A stretch of 35,401 nt of DNA from an uncultured Muribaculaceae bacterium (GCA_910586595.1 CAJUJB010000027.1:1-35401), one strand, 5' to 3'. Positions 7,499 to 17,164 are shown, counted from the first letter of the stretch. The notes: generated by a model from the sequence alone, not told the origin. Program-made: numbers and translations.

Positions 7499-10400
7499 AT
7501 GAAAAGATATATAACATTTATATTGCTTGCCGTGCTGGCTGTGTGTGCTAATGCCCAGATCCGGGTTTCAGGCACAGTGACCGATGGCAGCGGAGAGCCA
7601 CTGATCGGTGCGAGTGTAACTACCGCGGGAGCCGGTGTGACCACAGACCTCGACGGCCGATACACTATAACAGCCGACAGCAAAGGCTCGCTAACCTTCT
7701 CTTATGTTGGTTTCAAATCCCAAACTTTGAAAATAGATGGCCGGACTACAATTGATGTGGTTCTCTCGGAGAGCACCGAATCGCTCGAAGACCTTGTGGT
7801 TGTCGGTTACGGCACCGTGAAGAAGAGCGACCTTACGAGCTCGATCTCTACCGTCAAAGGCAGCCAGATCACTGAAGTGACTACCGGTAACCCCATGGAC
7901 GCTCTGCAAGGTAAAGTCAACGGCGTGCAGATTTCTTCGGGAGGCGGCCCAGGCACAGCGCCCAAGGTAATCATTCGAGGCATTACCACAGTCAACGGCA
8001 GCACTCCGCTATATGTTGTCGACGGTGTGCCCATCGGCACAGACATCAACTTCCTCAACGCAGGTGACATAGAGAGTATGGAGGTGCTCAAAGATGCCTC
8101 GTCGGCCGCCATATACGGTACCCGTGGATCGAATGGCGTAATCCTTATCACCACCAAGAAAGGATCGGAAGGCAAGGCAAAATTCAATTTTGCGGCATCT
8201 GTAGGTTTCCAGACATTGAAGAAACCTTCGCTTGCCGGTGCAGGGGAGTATGAGCAAGTTATCAAAGCCCGATACAACAATGACGGCAGCACTCCGATCT
8301 GGAATAGTCCTAAATCAGATTACACTGATGGAGAAGGCACCGACTGGTGGGATACAGTGGTGAATAAAACCGCAATGATACAGAACTATCAGTTCAATGT
8401 CTCAGGCGGCACTCAGAACTATATCTACAACCTCAGCGTGGGCTATTTCAGAAATGCGTCGCAGTTCGATTACGGTTACTGGGATAAGCTCAATATCCGC
8501 CTCAACACCGAGTATAAATTCAATAAATATGTACTCGCCGGTATTAATCTCGCACCGCGTATGGAATCGTGGGATGACAGCCCCAGTGATTTCGGATCAA
8601 TCATAGCTATGGACCCTACCACTCCGGTTTTCAAACCTGAAGAAGAATGGGTGCAGAATAGCTACAATAATTATCAGCGCAGCTACAATAACTCGACATG
8701 GAACCCGGCGGCTAATATTGCACGTTCAAACGGTCATTCGCAGGAATTTGGTATGTTCCTCGATCCGTATGTTCAGGTTACACCTCTTGAAGGGCTTACC
8801 CTGCGTACTCAGTTTGGCTTCAATGCCCGCTTCCGCCGCAGTGACGGCTTTACTCCGGAGTTCTTCATCGATCCTCAGGAGCAGGAGGTATATAACAAAG
8901 CTTCGCGCCAGATGAACCAGAACACCGACTGGAACTGGACCAACACCATCAACTACAACAAGACATTTGCGGAAAAACATAACCTGAATGCGATGGTGGG
9001 TTTCACTGCCGAGCGTTTCGCCGACTACTGGGTATACGGCTCGCGTGATGCCGTGCCCGGTAATAACGAAAGTCTGCATGAAGTACATGCCGGTACTCTT
9101 AACCAGAACGCCGACGGCAACACAAGCTATAACACGCTTGTATCTTATCTTGCCCGAGGAATGTATAATTACGATAACCGGTATTACATCACAGCCTCTG
9201 TGCGCGTCGATGGTTCTTCAAAATTTGCCAAGGGCAACAAATATGCCACCTTCCCGGCAGTGTCGGGTGCATGGCGTATCAGCAACGAGGCCTTCATGCG
9301 CGACCAGACTGTAGTGAACAACCTCAAGCTCCGTCTTGGCTGGGGTCGTGTAGGCAACCAGAATATCGATAACTCGGCATATCTTACACTGCTTGATACG
9401 AAAGATGCCGTTATTGGCGGCGTACGTGTACCGGGTACTTCAATCTCAAGCGTAGGCAACAATAAGCTGCGTTGGGAGACTGTCGAAGACTTCGACATCG
9501 GCCTCGACATGAGCTTCCTTAATTCCCGCCTTGACATCACTGCCGATGTTTACCAAAAGAAGTCGCACGATATGCTCTACAAGAAGGAGAATATACTCGC
9601 GCTCGGCTATCCTAACTGGAACGGTGCCGTGACGATGAATATCGGTCAGATGCAGGCTACCGGATGGGAGCTCTCGCTCAACTGGCGCGACCGTGCCGGC
9701 GATTTCTCCTACAGCGCGGGGGTGAATCTCTCGGGCGTCAAGAACAAAGCTGTGAAACTCTCTGGCGATGGCCCCGTGCAATCGCAGGACTTCAATATGG
9801 ACAAAATCATCCGTAATGAAGACGGTGGCGAAATCAGCCGTTTCTATGGCTTTGTCGCTGATGGCCTATTCCAGAATTGGGCAGAAGTCAAATCCCATAC
9901 CGACGAACATGGTAATCTCATCCAGCCTAATGCCCGTCCGGGAGATATACGCTTCCTCGACCTCAATAATAACGGAGAACTTGATGATGGCGACAAGACT
10001 TATATCGGCTGTGCATATCCGAAACTGATGCTCGGCTTCAACATCTCCCTCAATTGGCGAGACTGGGATTTCTCGACTAACTTCTATGGAACTTTCGGCA
10101 ACGATGTATTCAATACAACCAAGCGCCGATATTCCGGAGCGAGCAACGACAATGTATGGTCGGGCGCATGGGAAAAATCATGGCATGGAGAGGGTACTTC
10201 AAATGATCTTCCACGCCTGTCGGCTTCCGACCCGAACCAGAATTACAACCGTGTATCAAGTTTCTATGTCGAAGATGGCTCATACTTGCGTTGCAAAATG
10301 ATGCAGCTTGGCTACACACTGCCGAAACAGATAATGAAAGGGATGAGTCTCCGCCTATATGTGTCGGCCCAGAATCTGTTCACCATTACCAAGTACACCG

Positions 10401-10513
10401 GAATGGACCCGGAACGTCCTCAGAACGACGGTGGCGCAATCGATACCGGAATCGACTGGACCTCGTATCCTAACCCTCGTACATTCCTCTTCGGTGTAGA
10501 CTTTAAATTCTGA
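7499..10513 (+). CDS. SusC-family TonB-dependent outer-membrane transporter
   Basis: This 1004-residue outer-membrane transporter would import oligosaccharides together with the adjacent SusD lipoprotein, driven by TonB. Visible parts are a signal peptide ending at ANA (residue 19 or 20); a carboxypeptidase-regulatory-like domain (about 22-95, with SGEPLIGASV and TFSYVGFKSQ); the SusC signature VVVGYGTVKKSD; a plug domain with VIIRGITTVNGSTPLYVVDG and the SSAAIYGTRGSNGVILITTKKG-type segment; then a beta barrel ending in an aromatic strand (FLFGVDFKF). No STN signalling domain is present, which fits regulation by the HTCS rather than an ECF sigma/anti-sigma pair. It starts 11 nt after the lipoprotein gene. 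Confidence 0.97.
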   Translation: MKRYITFILLAVLAVCANAQIRVSGTVTDGSGEPLIGASVTTAGAGVTTDLDGRYTITADSKGSLTFSYVGFKSQTLKIDGRTTIDVVLSESTESLEDLVVVGYGTVKKSDLTSSISTVKGSQITEVTTGNPMDALQGKVNGVQISSGGGPGTAPKVIIRGITTVNGSTPLYVVDGVPIGTDINFLNAGDIESMEVLKDASSAAIYGTRGSNGVILITTKKGSEGKAKFNFAASVGFQTLKKPSLAGAGEYEQVIKARYNNDGSTPIWNSPKSDYTDGEGTDWWDTVVNKTAMIQNYQFNVSGGTQNYIYNLSVGYFRNASQFDYGYWDKLNIRLNTEYKFNKYVLAGINLAPRMESWDDSPSDFGSIIAMDPTTPVFKPEEEWVQNSYNNYQRSYNNSTWNPAANIARSNGHSQEFGMFLDPYVQVTPLEGLTLRTQFGFNARFRRSDGFTPEFFIDPQEQEVYNKASRQMNQNTDWNWTNTINYNKTFAEKHNLNAMVGFTAERFADYWVYGSRDAVPGNNESLHEVHAGTLNQNADGNTSYNTLVSYLARGMYNYDNRYYITASVRVDGSSKFAKGNKYATFPAVSGAWRISNEAFMRDQTVVNNLKLRLGWGRVGNQNIDNSAYLTLLDTKDAVIGGVRVPGTSISSVGNNKLRWETVEDFDIGLDMSFLNSRLDITADVYQKKSHDMLYKKENILALGYPNWNGAVTMNIGQMQATGWELSLNWRDRAGDFSYSAGVNLSGVKNKAVKLSGDGPVQSQDFNMDKIIRNEDGGEISRFYGFVADGLFQNWAEVKSHTDEHGNLIQPNARPGDIRFLDLNNNGELDDGDKTYIGCAYPKLMLGFNISLNWRDWDFSTNFYGTFGNDVFNTTKRRYSGASNDNVWSGAWEKSWHGEGTSNDLPRLSASDPNQNYNRVSSFYVEDGSYLRCKMMQLGYTLPKQIMKGMSLRLYVSAQNLFTITKYTGMDPERPQNDGGAIDTGIDWTSYPNPRTFLFGVDFKF

Positions 10514-10517
10514 TCAA

Positions 10518-12146
10518 ATGATGAAAACCAAATATATTTTACCTCTCTTGCTGCTCGGCTTTGGCGCAGTGTCGTGCAATGACTTCCTCGACGAGGATGT
10601 CCGCGGGCAGGAAAACCTTGACACCTACTTTGAAGGAGCCGAAGATGCCCAGTCGTTTATCACCGGGTGCTATAATGCCATAACCAATTATACATGGTGG
10701 ACGGTTGAGCGCGTGTGGATTCTTTCAGATATGTGCACAGATGATTACTGGATGGGCAATACCAGCCAGAATCAGGAAGAGTATATCTCTCTTGCGCATT
10801 ATCAGGGCGTAGGGCAGAGCAATGGCAGTATCTCCGACTTCTGGCAATACCGCTATAAAGGTATATTGAGCTGCAATATAGCGCTCGACCGCATCCCTGC
10901 GGTGGATATGGATGAGGACGTGAAAGCCCGACTGATCGCGGAGGCGAAATTCCTTCGTGGATATTTCTACTTCGAACTCGTGAAAAACTTTGGAGGTGTG
11001 CCTCTGGTAACGGGTTTCATGATGCCTCATGAGGTAGAAGGTATCACTCGCTCAAGTCTTGACGATTGCTATGCGTTTATCGAGAAGGATTTCGCCGATG
11101 CAGCCGCAGTGTTGCCTTCACGCAATGAACTTGCCGCAAGTGAAGTCGGACGTGCCACTTCGGGCGCAGCTCTTGGTCTTTTAGGTAAGGCTCAGGTTTA
11201 TCATGGCGACTTCAAAGCCGCTAAAGAAACTCTGGCAAAATTGATCGAGACCAATCAGTACAGCCTCATGAGTGATTTCGGCCAGGTCTGGGATATCGAC
11301 CATGAGAATAACCGCGAGTCGATTTTCGAAGTACAGAATATATATGACGAGACTTATAAACTCGGTGGCAACATACCCATGATCAGCGGTAACCGCGATA
11401 GTGGTGATATGGACGGCTGGGGCTGGGGTGTACCTACCGCCAATCTTGAGAATGCCTATATCGAGGCTGGCGATACAGAACGCCTCCGCTGGACCATTAT
11501 CAAGAGCGGCGACATGACAATTGCCGGTGAAGATAATATGCCCGGACTGGTTGCCAAGCAAGGCGACCGCAACGGTAACGGTAGTTATTACATCAATCCT
11601 TCCGCTAATAAATCACAGCGTGTAAGCCGCAAATATTACATTCCTTTCGACAAGCGCCCTGCAAAATTTGATAAAGAAGGTCTTTCGCCCCTGAATCATA
11701 TAATTCTCCGCTATGCCGATGTGTTGCTGCTCTATGCAGAGGCTTGCAATGAAACTGGCGATGATGTAAGCGCACGCAAGGCGCTGAATGATGTCCGTAA
11801 CCGTGTGAATTTGCCATCGGTGACAACGTCCGGATCTGATCTGCGTAACGACATCCGCCGTGAGCGTCGTCTCGAACTTGCAACAGAAGGACATCGCCTC
11901 TATGACATCCGCCGCTGGACCGATGACAACGGAAAGAAGGTTGCCTGCAATCTCTTCGGGCCAAACGGGTCGTTCGTATTATGGAATACCGGGTCGAGCG
12001 CAGATCCTGTAGAGGCAGCCAACCAGAAAGAGGCGTCGAATAAAGGCGCAACCTTCGTCGAAGGCCGTGACCTTGTGTTCCCGATTCCCCTCTATGAAGT
12101 CACGATGTCGGAAGGACGCATCGAGCAGAATCCAGGCTGGCAATAA
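10518..12146 (+). CDS. SusD-family outer-membrane glycan-binding lipoprotein (RagB/SusD)
   Basis: This 542-residue lipoprotein would form the lid of the SusC transporter and bind glycan at the cell surface. The signal peptide ends in a lipobox with Cys20 (GAVSC) followed by NDFLDED, the usual start of SusD proteins. The TPR-like helical core shows typical phrases (AEAKFLRGYFYFELVKNFGGVPLV, in pieces) and the C-terminal part contains LRYADVLLLYAEACNE, RRERRLELATEGHRLYDIRRW and a final FPIPLYEV-NPGW block. It starts 4 nt after the SusC stop, so the two are tightly coupled. Confidence 0.97.
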   Translation: MMKTKYILPLLLLGFGAVSCNDFLDEDVRGQENLDTYFEGAEDAQSFITGCYNAITNYTWWTVERVWILSDMCTDDYWMGNTSQNQEEYISLAHYQGVGQSNGSISDFWQYRYKGILSCNIALDRIPAVDMDEDVKARLIAEAKFLRGYFYFELVKNFGGVPLVTGFMMPHEVEGITRSSLDDCYAFIEKDFADAAAVLPSRNELAASEVGRATSGAALGLLGKAQVYHGDFKAAKETLAKLIETNQYSLMSDFGQVWDIDHENNRESIFEVQNIYDETYKLGGNIPMISGNRDSGDMDGWGWGVPTANLENAYIEAGDTERLRWTIIKSGDMTIAGEDNMPGLVAKQGDRNGNGSYYINPSANKSQRVSRKYYIPFDKRPAKFDKEGLSPLNHIILRYADVLLLYAEACNETGDDVSARKALNDVRNRVNLPSVTTSGSDLRNDIRRERRLELATEGHRLYDIRRWTDDNGKKVACNLFGPNGSFVLWNTGSSADPVEAANQKEASNKGATFVEGRDLVFPIPLYEVTMSEGRIEQNPGWQ

Positions 12147-12159
12147 ATCTAAAATCTCA

Positions 12160-12194
12160 GACCAATCACGAAAATTATCTGATCAATCATGAAA
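12160..12194 (+). repeat. imperfect direct repeat spanning the GH30 start codon
   Basis: GACCAATCACGAAA (12160-12173) and GATCAATCATGAAA (12181-12194) match at 12 of 14 positions; both differences are C/T. The second copy contains the GH30 start codon, while the first has ACG where the second has ATG. It may be a small tandem duplication of the initiation region or chance. Confidence 0.4.
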
Positions 12195-13799
12195 TCAATA
12201 AAAATAATAGCTGCACTAATGGCCGGAACAGCGGCTATGACTGCCTGCAGCGATAATGCCTATAAGCCCGGAGAGCCTCAGGCTGCGCGGCCTGCAGAGG
12301 CATATGCGGTAGATAAGGATGTTGCCATCAACGCTGCCAACACACACCAGACCATCGCAGGATTCGGGGCTTCCGATTGCTGGATGTGCCAGTGGGTGGG
12401 ACGCGACTGGACGACTAACCGCGCACGAATTGCCGAGTTGCTGTTCTCGCAGGAAGTCGCCGACGGTCAGCCTAAAGGAATCGGTCTTTCGATGTGGCGC
12501 GTTAATGCTGGAGCCGGTACTGCAGAGAAAGGCGATGCTTCAGGTGTGACAACAGTACAACGCCGGGCCGAGAGTTTTATGGATGCCGACGGGAACTACG
12601 ACTGGAACAAGTGTGAAGGCCAGCGTTATTTTATGGAGCAAGCCAAGGCGATGGGTACGGAGAAATTCGTTCTGTTCAGCAATAGTCCGTTGGTGCAGTG
12701 GACATATAACGGACAGGGCCGCTCTGACCGCGGAAATAACTCCAATCTGCTGAATTCGCGCTATGATGATTTTGCTGATTACCTCGCCGACGTCACAGCA
12801 CACTTTAAAGCGCAAGGCTATAACTTTACTCATATCTCTCCGGTCAACGAACCTCAGGGAACATGGAATGGCCATGACCAGGAAGGGTCGGGTTGGACGG
12901 TAGAACAGACCGCTAAACTTGCGCGCGAGCTTGACCGGGCTCTCACTGAGCGTGGGCTTGACACCGATATACTTCTGGCAGAATGCGACCGCTGGCTTTA
13001 TTTCAGCGATGAGAGCCCGTGGGAATGGGCCGGGCAGGATATGGCGGAAGCCTATTGGAATCCGGCTTCGGAGGCATATATAGGAGATCTCAAGCATTTC
13101 AAGCCACTGATCGGTGCTCATAGTTACTGGACTGATACATCGTGGGATGAGATGCGAAGTGTGAGAGCCGGGGTTGCCAACAAAGCCGCCCGCTATGGAG
13201 CTGAAGTATGGCAGACCGAGTGGTGTATGCTCGGCGACGAACACAGCCGCGAAGAATATTCCGGTCATAGTTCAGCCTCCGACATGGAACGGGCAATGTA
13301 TATGACCCGCATCATTCATAACGATATGACGGTTGCCAACTGTTCTTCCTGGAGCTATTGGGTTGCCCTTGACCAGCGCCTGCAATATGGCGACCGCTGG
13401 TTGCTCATCTATCTTGATATGATCGGAGGAACCGACGGCTCTGTATTTGACGGAGAGGGCTCATTTGCGGCCGCCCACACACTTTGGGCTCTCGGTAACT
13501 ACAGCCTTTTTGTGCGTCCGGGATTCAAGCGTGTTGATCTGAACACAGCGGAAAACCGCAACTTCTTCGGGTCGGCGTATATATCTGCCGACGGACGCCG
13601 CCTGGTTGCCGTATATACTAATTACAGCGAGAAGCCGGTGCGGATGCATATAACCCTCGATGGTCTATCGGGTAATCCGTCAAGCCTACGATCATATACA
13701 ACTTCGGCAAGCAAAAGTCTTGAGGAATGTCAGCTTGCGGTAGGCAATGAAATTTTACTCGATGCCCAGAGTGTGACAACACTGGTCTATGATCTCTAA
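12189..13799 (+). CDS. GH30-family glycoside hydrolase, lipoprotein (endo-beta-galactanase-like)
   Basis: This is a 536-residue predicted lipoprotein (Cys20 in AMTACSDN). The beta/alpha barrel begins at QTIAGFGASDCW and shows GLSMWRVNAGAG, FVLFSNSPLVQWT and the conserved acid/base Glu221 in ISPVNEPQGTW. The probable nucleophile is Glu344 in WQTEWCMLGDE. The C-terminal 100 residues form the usual beta-sandwich (GNYSLFVRPGFKRVD, FGSAYIS, LVAVYTNYS). I recognise the GH30 type with a GASDCW-like start, which includes endo-beta-1,6-galactanases, rather than the glucosylceramidase-like beta-1,6-glucanase type; the subfamily needs a CAZy search. The lipid anchor suggests surface cleavage of polymer before uptake by SusC/SusD. 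It sits between susD and the GH2 gene in one operon. Confidence 0.85.
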   Translation: MKSIKIIAALMAGTAAMTACSDNAYKPGEPQAARPAEAYAVDKDVAINAANTHQTIAGFGASDCWMCQWVGRDWTTNRARIAELLFSQEVADGQPKGIGLSMWRVNAGAGTAEKGDASGVTTVQRRAESFMDADGNYDWNKCEGQRYFMEQAKAMGTEKFVLFSNSPLVQWTYNGQGRSDRGNNSNLLNSRYDDFADYLADVTAHFKAQGYNFTHISPVNEPQGTWNGHDQEGSGWTVEQTAKLARELDRALTERGLDTDILLAECDRWLYFSDESPWEWAGQDMAEAYWNPASEAYIGDLKHFKPLIGAHSYWTDTSWDEMRSVRAGVANKAARYGAEVWQTEWCMLGDEHSREEYSGHSSASDMERAMYMTRIIHNDMTVANCSSWSYWVALDQRLQYGDRWLLIYLDMIGGTDGSVFDGEGSFAAAHTLWALGNYSLFVRPGFKRVDLNTAENRNFFGSAYISADGRRLVAVYTNYSEKPVRMHITLDGLSGNPSSLRSYTTSASKSLEECQLAVGNEILLDAQSVTTLVYDL

Positions 13800-13803
13800 T
13801 ACC

Positions 13804-16233
13804 ATGCAAGGAAAGAAATATCATTTAGGTTTTGCAGGTCTACGCGTGCTGACAGCGCTTGCGCTGTCGGCCGCCATGGCCCCTGCTGCCGCAGCCCAAC
13901 TTTCGTTCGGGCATGCAGAGAATTTCAACGATGGCTGGCGCTTCGCATTATGCAATGATTCGATAGCCCCCGCCTCCATTGATTATGACGATGAAGGGTG
14001 GCGCAGCCTTGATCTTCCTCACGACTGGAGTATAGAGCATCTTCCGTCGCCTACATTGAATGCATGTACGGGCTTTTTCCCGGGTGGAATGGGCTGGTAT
14101 CGCAAAACTTTTACTCTGAACGATGAAGCTCCTGTTCACTACATATATTTCGAAGGTGTTTATAACAGGAGCTGTGTCTATGTCAACGGCCAACTTATTG
14201 GTGCGCGCCCCAATGGATATATATCCTTTTACTACGACATAACACCCTATCTCCATGCCGGAGAGAATGTAATTGCTGTTAAGGTAGACCATACCCGTGA
14301 GGCTGATTCCCGGTGGTATACCGGCTCTGGTATATATCGGGATGTCTATATGGTTTCATCCGGAAAAACGCATCTTGCTCCATGGGGCTTAGGTTGGAAG
14401 GCAAAGACTATTACCAAGTCGAAAGCTTTGGTTGAGGTTGAATATTCAACTATGTCTGACGGTGCTGAAGGTAAGTTGACGGTGCTTGCCGTTATCAAAG
14501 ATGCCGACGGCCGGAAAGTTGCCGAGTCAAGCAGCCCTGTTAAAACTGACCAGGGTAAAATGCAGCTGTCAATCAAGAATCCAATGCTTTGGGATATTGC
14601 TTCGCCGTATCTATATACACTTGAGGTATCGCTCATGCAGAATGGACGGAAGATTGATGGCGCTGATTGTAAACTTGGATTGAGAACCCTTGAGTTTAAT
14701 CCTGATAAGGGGTTTGCCCTCAACGGCAAGAACATGAAGGTGAAGGGTGTCTGTCTTCATCACGACGCGGGAGTGCTGGGCGCTGTAGTGCCGGCACAAG
14801 TATGGCGTCGTCGCCTGGTAAATCTTAAAGAGATGGGCGTAAATGCCATACGTATGAGCCATAATCCGCAGGCACCTGTGGTGTATGACCTTTGCGATGA
14901 ACTCGGCTTGCTTGTAATGGACGAGGCAAGCGATGAATGGGAATTTCCCAAACGCAAATGGGTAACAGGATGGAATGTCGGAACCCCAAAGTTTGAGGGA
15001 TCGTATGATTTTTTCAACGAATGGATAGAGCAGGATGTGGCCGATATGGTTCGCCGTGACCGTAACCATGCTTGCGTGGCATTCTGGAGTATAGGCAATG
15101 AGGTAGATTATCCCAATGATCCTTATTCACATCCCATACTCGATAATGCCAAGATAAATCAGCAGAATTTCGGGGGATATGATCCAGACGCCCCTTCTGC
15201 GATGCGTATAGGCGAGATTGCCCAGAGATTGGCCCCTATAGTACGGAGCATCGACGATTCAAGACCCGTGACAGGCGCACTCGCAGGCGTGGTGATGTCG
15301 AATCAGACAGCTTATCCCGACGCTGTGGATATTGTAGGTTACAATTATACGGAAGACCGGTATCAGACCGATCATGAGCTCTACCCGGCACGTGTAATTT
15401 ACGGCAGCGAGAACGGCCATGGTTACCGCGAATGGCTTGCTGTACGCGACAATGACCATATATTCGGTCAATTTCTATGGACAGGCACAGATTACCTCGG
15501 AGAGGCCGGAGTATGGCCTTCGCGAGGCCTAGGCACCGGACTTCTTGACTTCGGGAGTTTTATGAAGCCGCGTGGAAAATTCAGGGCCTCACTCTGGCGG
15601 GAGGATCCGGTTGCCTATCTCGGAACATATAAATGTGGAGATAAAGATCCCGGTCTATGGATAGACGCCCCTGCTGTATGGAATTACGAGGAAGGTGATC
15701 GTGTACGCGTTGTGTGCTATACAAATGCAAGCTCGGCAAGACTGCTTCTGGACGGTCGTGAAGTAGGCGCTCGGAAAATGCGTGATGATGCAGAGGGAAT
15801 TATTCATTGGGATATACCTTTCGCTCCGGGTACCTTGACTGTGGAGGCGCTTGGAGAGGCCGGTGAAGTAATGGCTACCGATCGTGTCGTGACAACCGGG
15901 CTGCCGGCAGCTCTCCGTGTATGCGCAGACAGCGACGTGCTTGATGAAGACAATCCTCTCGCTCATATCACTGTAGAAGTTGTGGACCATGAGGGTAATC
16001 TTGTTCCATTAGCCGATAATATGATTAGCTGCCGGGTAGAAGGAAATGCGACTTTACTTGGCCTCGAGGGAACCGGAAACCACGATATGACTTACCCCGG
16101 CGCTCATGAACGCCGCGTATGCAACGGACGCTTGCTTGCATATGTACGTCGCGGTAGTGAACCTGGCGATGCAAAATTCTCATTCTCCTCGCCCCTCTTA
16201 AAATCAACTGAAATTTCATTAACCGTTAAATAA
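13804..16233 (+). CDS. GH2-family glycoside hydrolase, beta-galactosidase-like
   Basis: This is a secreted or periplasmic exo-glycosidase of about 809 residues. The signal peptide ends near PAAAA-Q. Domains: N-terminal sugar-binding jelly roll (FNDGWRFAL, LPHDWSIEH, GGMGWYRKTF); Ig-like domain; TIM barrel with KGVCLHHDAG and MSHNPQAP, acid/base Glu433 (FWSIGNEVD) and probable nucleophile Glu536 (YGSENGHG); then a DUF4982-like domain and a C-terminal GH2 domain 5. Residue numbers use ATG 13804, 4 nt after the GH30 stop; an ATG at 13789, overlapping that stop, would add five residues before the signal peptide. The architecture is that of Bacteroidota beta-galactosidases, though related GH2 enzymes have other exo specificities. 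It would process oligosaccharides released by the GH30 enzyme. Confidence 0.9.
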   Translation: MQGKKYHLGFAGLRVLTALALSAAMAPAAAAQLSFGHAENFNDGWRFALCNDSIAPASIDYDDEGWRSLDLPHDWSIEHLPSPTLNACTGFFPGGMGWYRKTFTLNDEAPVHYIYFEGVYNRSCVYVNGQLIGARPNGYISFYYDITPYLHAGENVIAVKVDHTREADSRWYTGSGIYRDVYMVSSGKTHLAPWGLGWKAKTITKSKALVEVEYSTMSDGAEGKLTVLAVIKDADGRKVAESSSPVKTDQGKMQLSIKNPMLWDIASPYLYTLEVSLMQNGRKIDGADCKLGLRTLEFNPDKGFALNGKNMKVKGVCLHHDAGVLGAVVPAQVWRRRLVNLKEMGVNAIRMSHNPQAPVVYDLCDELGLLVMDEASDEWEFPKRKWVTGWNVGTPKFEGSYDFFNEWIEQDVADMVRRDRNHACVAFWSIGNEVDYPNDPYSHPILDNAKINQQNFGGYDPDAPSAMRIGEIAQRLAPIVRSIDDSRPVTGALAGVVMSNQTAYPDAVDIVGYNYTEDRYQTDHELYPARVIYGSENGHGYREWLAVRDNDHIFGQFLWTGTDYLGEAGVWPSRGLGTGLLDFGSFMKPRGKFRASLWREDPVAYLGTYKCGDKDPGLWIDAPAVWNYEEGDRVRVVCYTNASSARLLLDGREVGARKMRDDAEGIIHWDIPFAPGTLTVEALGEAGEVMATDRVVTTGLPAALRVCADSDVLDEDNPLAHITVEVVDHEGNLVPLADNMISCRVEGNATLLGLEGTGNHDMTYPGAHERRVCNGRLLAYVRRGSEPGDAKFSFSSPLLKSTEISLTVK

Positions 16234-16239
16234 AATCTT

Positions 16240-17103
16240 ATGAAAAAACTTATCTTAACCGCTTTGGCAAGTATAGCCATGGCCTCGGCAGCCAATGCAG
16301 TCGTTGCCGACCGTCTCTGGATTATCGGAGAACCTGCCGGAAAATGGGATCCGACAGTCGGCGTGGAGCTCACGAAAGTAGCCGACGGTGTATTCGAATA
16401 CAAAGCTGAATTTACAGCAGAAAAAACCAGCTTCGGCTTCGTAAACCAACTTGCCGGCCCTGATGACTGGGATGGCCTCAAAGCTCACCGCTATGTGGCT
16501 CCGGCCTCAGGCACTGTTCCGGTAGTTGGTGAAAACGAAATGCAATACGCCAACTCCGACTACTGCTGGGATCTCCCAGCCGGAACCTACAACCTCACCA
16601 TCGACACCAATACAATGAAGCTGATTCTTGAAGGTGACGAACCAGTGGTGAAACCCGCAACCCTCTACTTCCTCGGAGACGTAAATAACTGGACTCCGTC
16701 GGCTGAGTATGCATTCGAAACCGAAGACGGTGTAATATATACCTACTCGGCCACCGTTATCCGTAGCGCTGAAGACTGCCAGTTCAAAATCGCCACCGAT
16801 GGCTGGGCAACCGAATACTCCAACGGCCTTCAGAACATGGAAGCCAATAAAATCTATCCTATCGGCCCGGGCTCGGGTGTAGATAACATGGGCTTCGCTG
16901 ATGACATTGAGGATGTCGTTCTTACGCTTGATACAAAAGAAATGACTCTTACAGTGACAGACCCTGCCGGTGTGGCAAATATATCTACTGAGTCAAATCT
17001 CCCGGTAGAATACTATAATCTTCAGGGTGTCCGCACCGAAAATCCTGTTGGCCTCGTAATCCGTAAACAAGGAGCTAATGTGACCAAAGTATTGGTGAAA
17101 TAA
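16240..17103 (+). CDS. secreted SusE/F-like two-domain carbohydrate-binding protein with T9SS-like tail
   Basis: This is a 287-residue protein with a clear signal peptide (cleavage near NAVVA) but no lipobox cysteine. Two similar beta-sandwich modules follow, about 22-130 (LWIIGEPAGKWDP, FGFVNQLAGPDDWDG) and 137-240 (LYFLGDVNNWTPSAEYAF, CQFKIATDGW), resembling SusE/SusF starch-binding-type modules. The last 32 residues (from about 256) read VEYYNLQGVR...GLVIRKQ...VLVK, which resembles the short C-terminal sorting tails common in Bacteroidales that use T9SS. It is the last gene of the PUL operon, 6 nt after GH2 and before a strong terminator. It may be an accessory surface glycan-binding protein; direct evidence for its ligand is lacking. 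Confidence 0.75.
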   Translation: MKKLILTALASIAMASAANAVVADRLWIIGEPAGKWDPTVGVELTKVADGVFEYKAEFTAEKTSFGFVNQLAGPDDWDGLKAHRYVAPASGTVPVVGENEMQYANSDYCWDLPAGTYNLTIDTNTMKLILEGDEPVVKPATLYFLGDVNNWTPSAEYAFETEDGVIYTYSATVIRSAEDCQFKIATDGWATEYSNGLQNMEANKIYPIGPGSGVDNMGFADDIEDVVLTLDTKEMTLTVTDPAGVANISTESNLPVEYYNLQGVRTENPVGLVIRKQGANVTKVLVK

Positions 17104-17128
17104 TAAAACAGCTTTTAATTTCATGGTA

Positions 17129-17164
17129 AGCCCCGGTTCATCATTCTGTGAGCCGGGGCTTTTG
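17129..17164 (+). terminator. intrinsic terminator at the end of the PUL operon
   Basis: AGCCCCGGTTCA (17129-17140) and TGAGCCGGGGCT (17149-17160) form a 12-bp stem with a single G.U-type pair and an 8-nt loop, followed by TTTTG (the T run starts at 17160). It lies 26 nt past the stop of the last PUL gene and faces the convergent T9SS cargo gene. Confidence 0.85.

Noticed and set aside
12540..13268. 242-codon frame antisense to the GH30 gene
   Set aside because: The GH30 frame has both catalytic glutamates; the antisense product has no family features.
12189..13799. Assignment of the GH30 enzyme as a beta-1,6-glucanase
   Set aside because: The motifs resemble the galactanase-type GH30 more than the glucosylceramidase-like type, and the neighbour is a beta-galactosidase-like GH2 rather than a GH3. 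This cannot be settled without a subfamily search.
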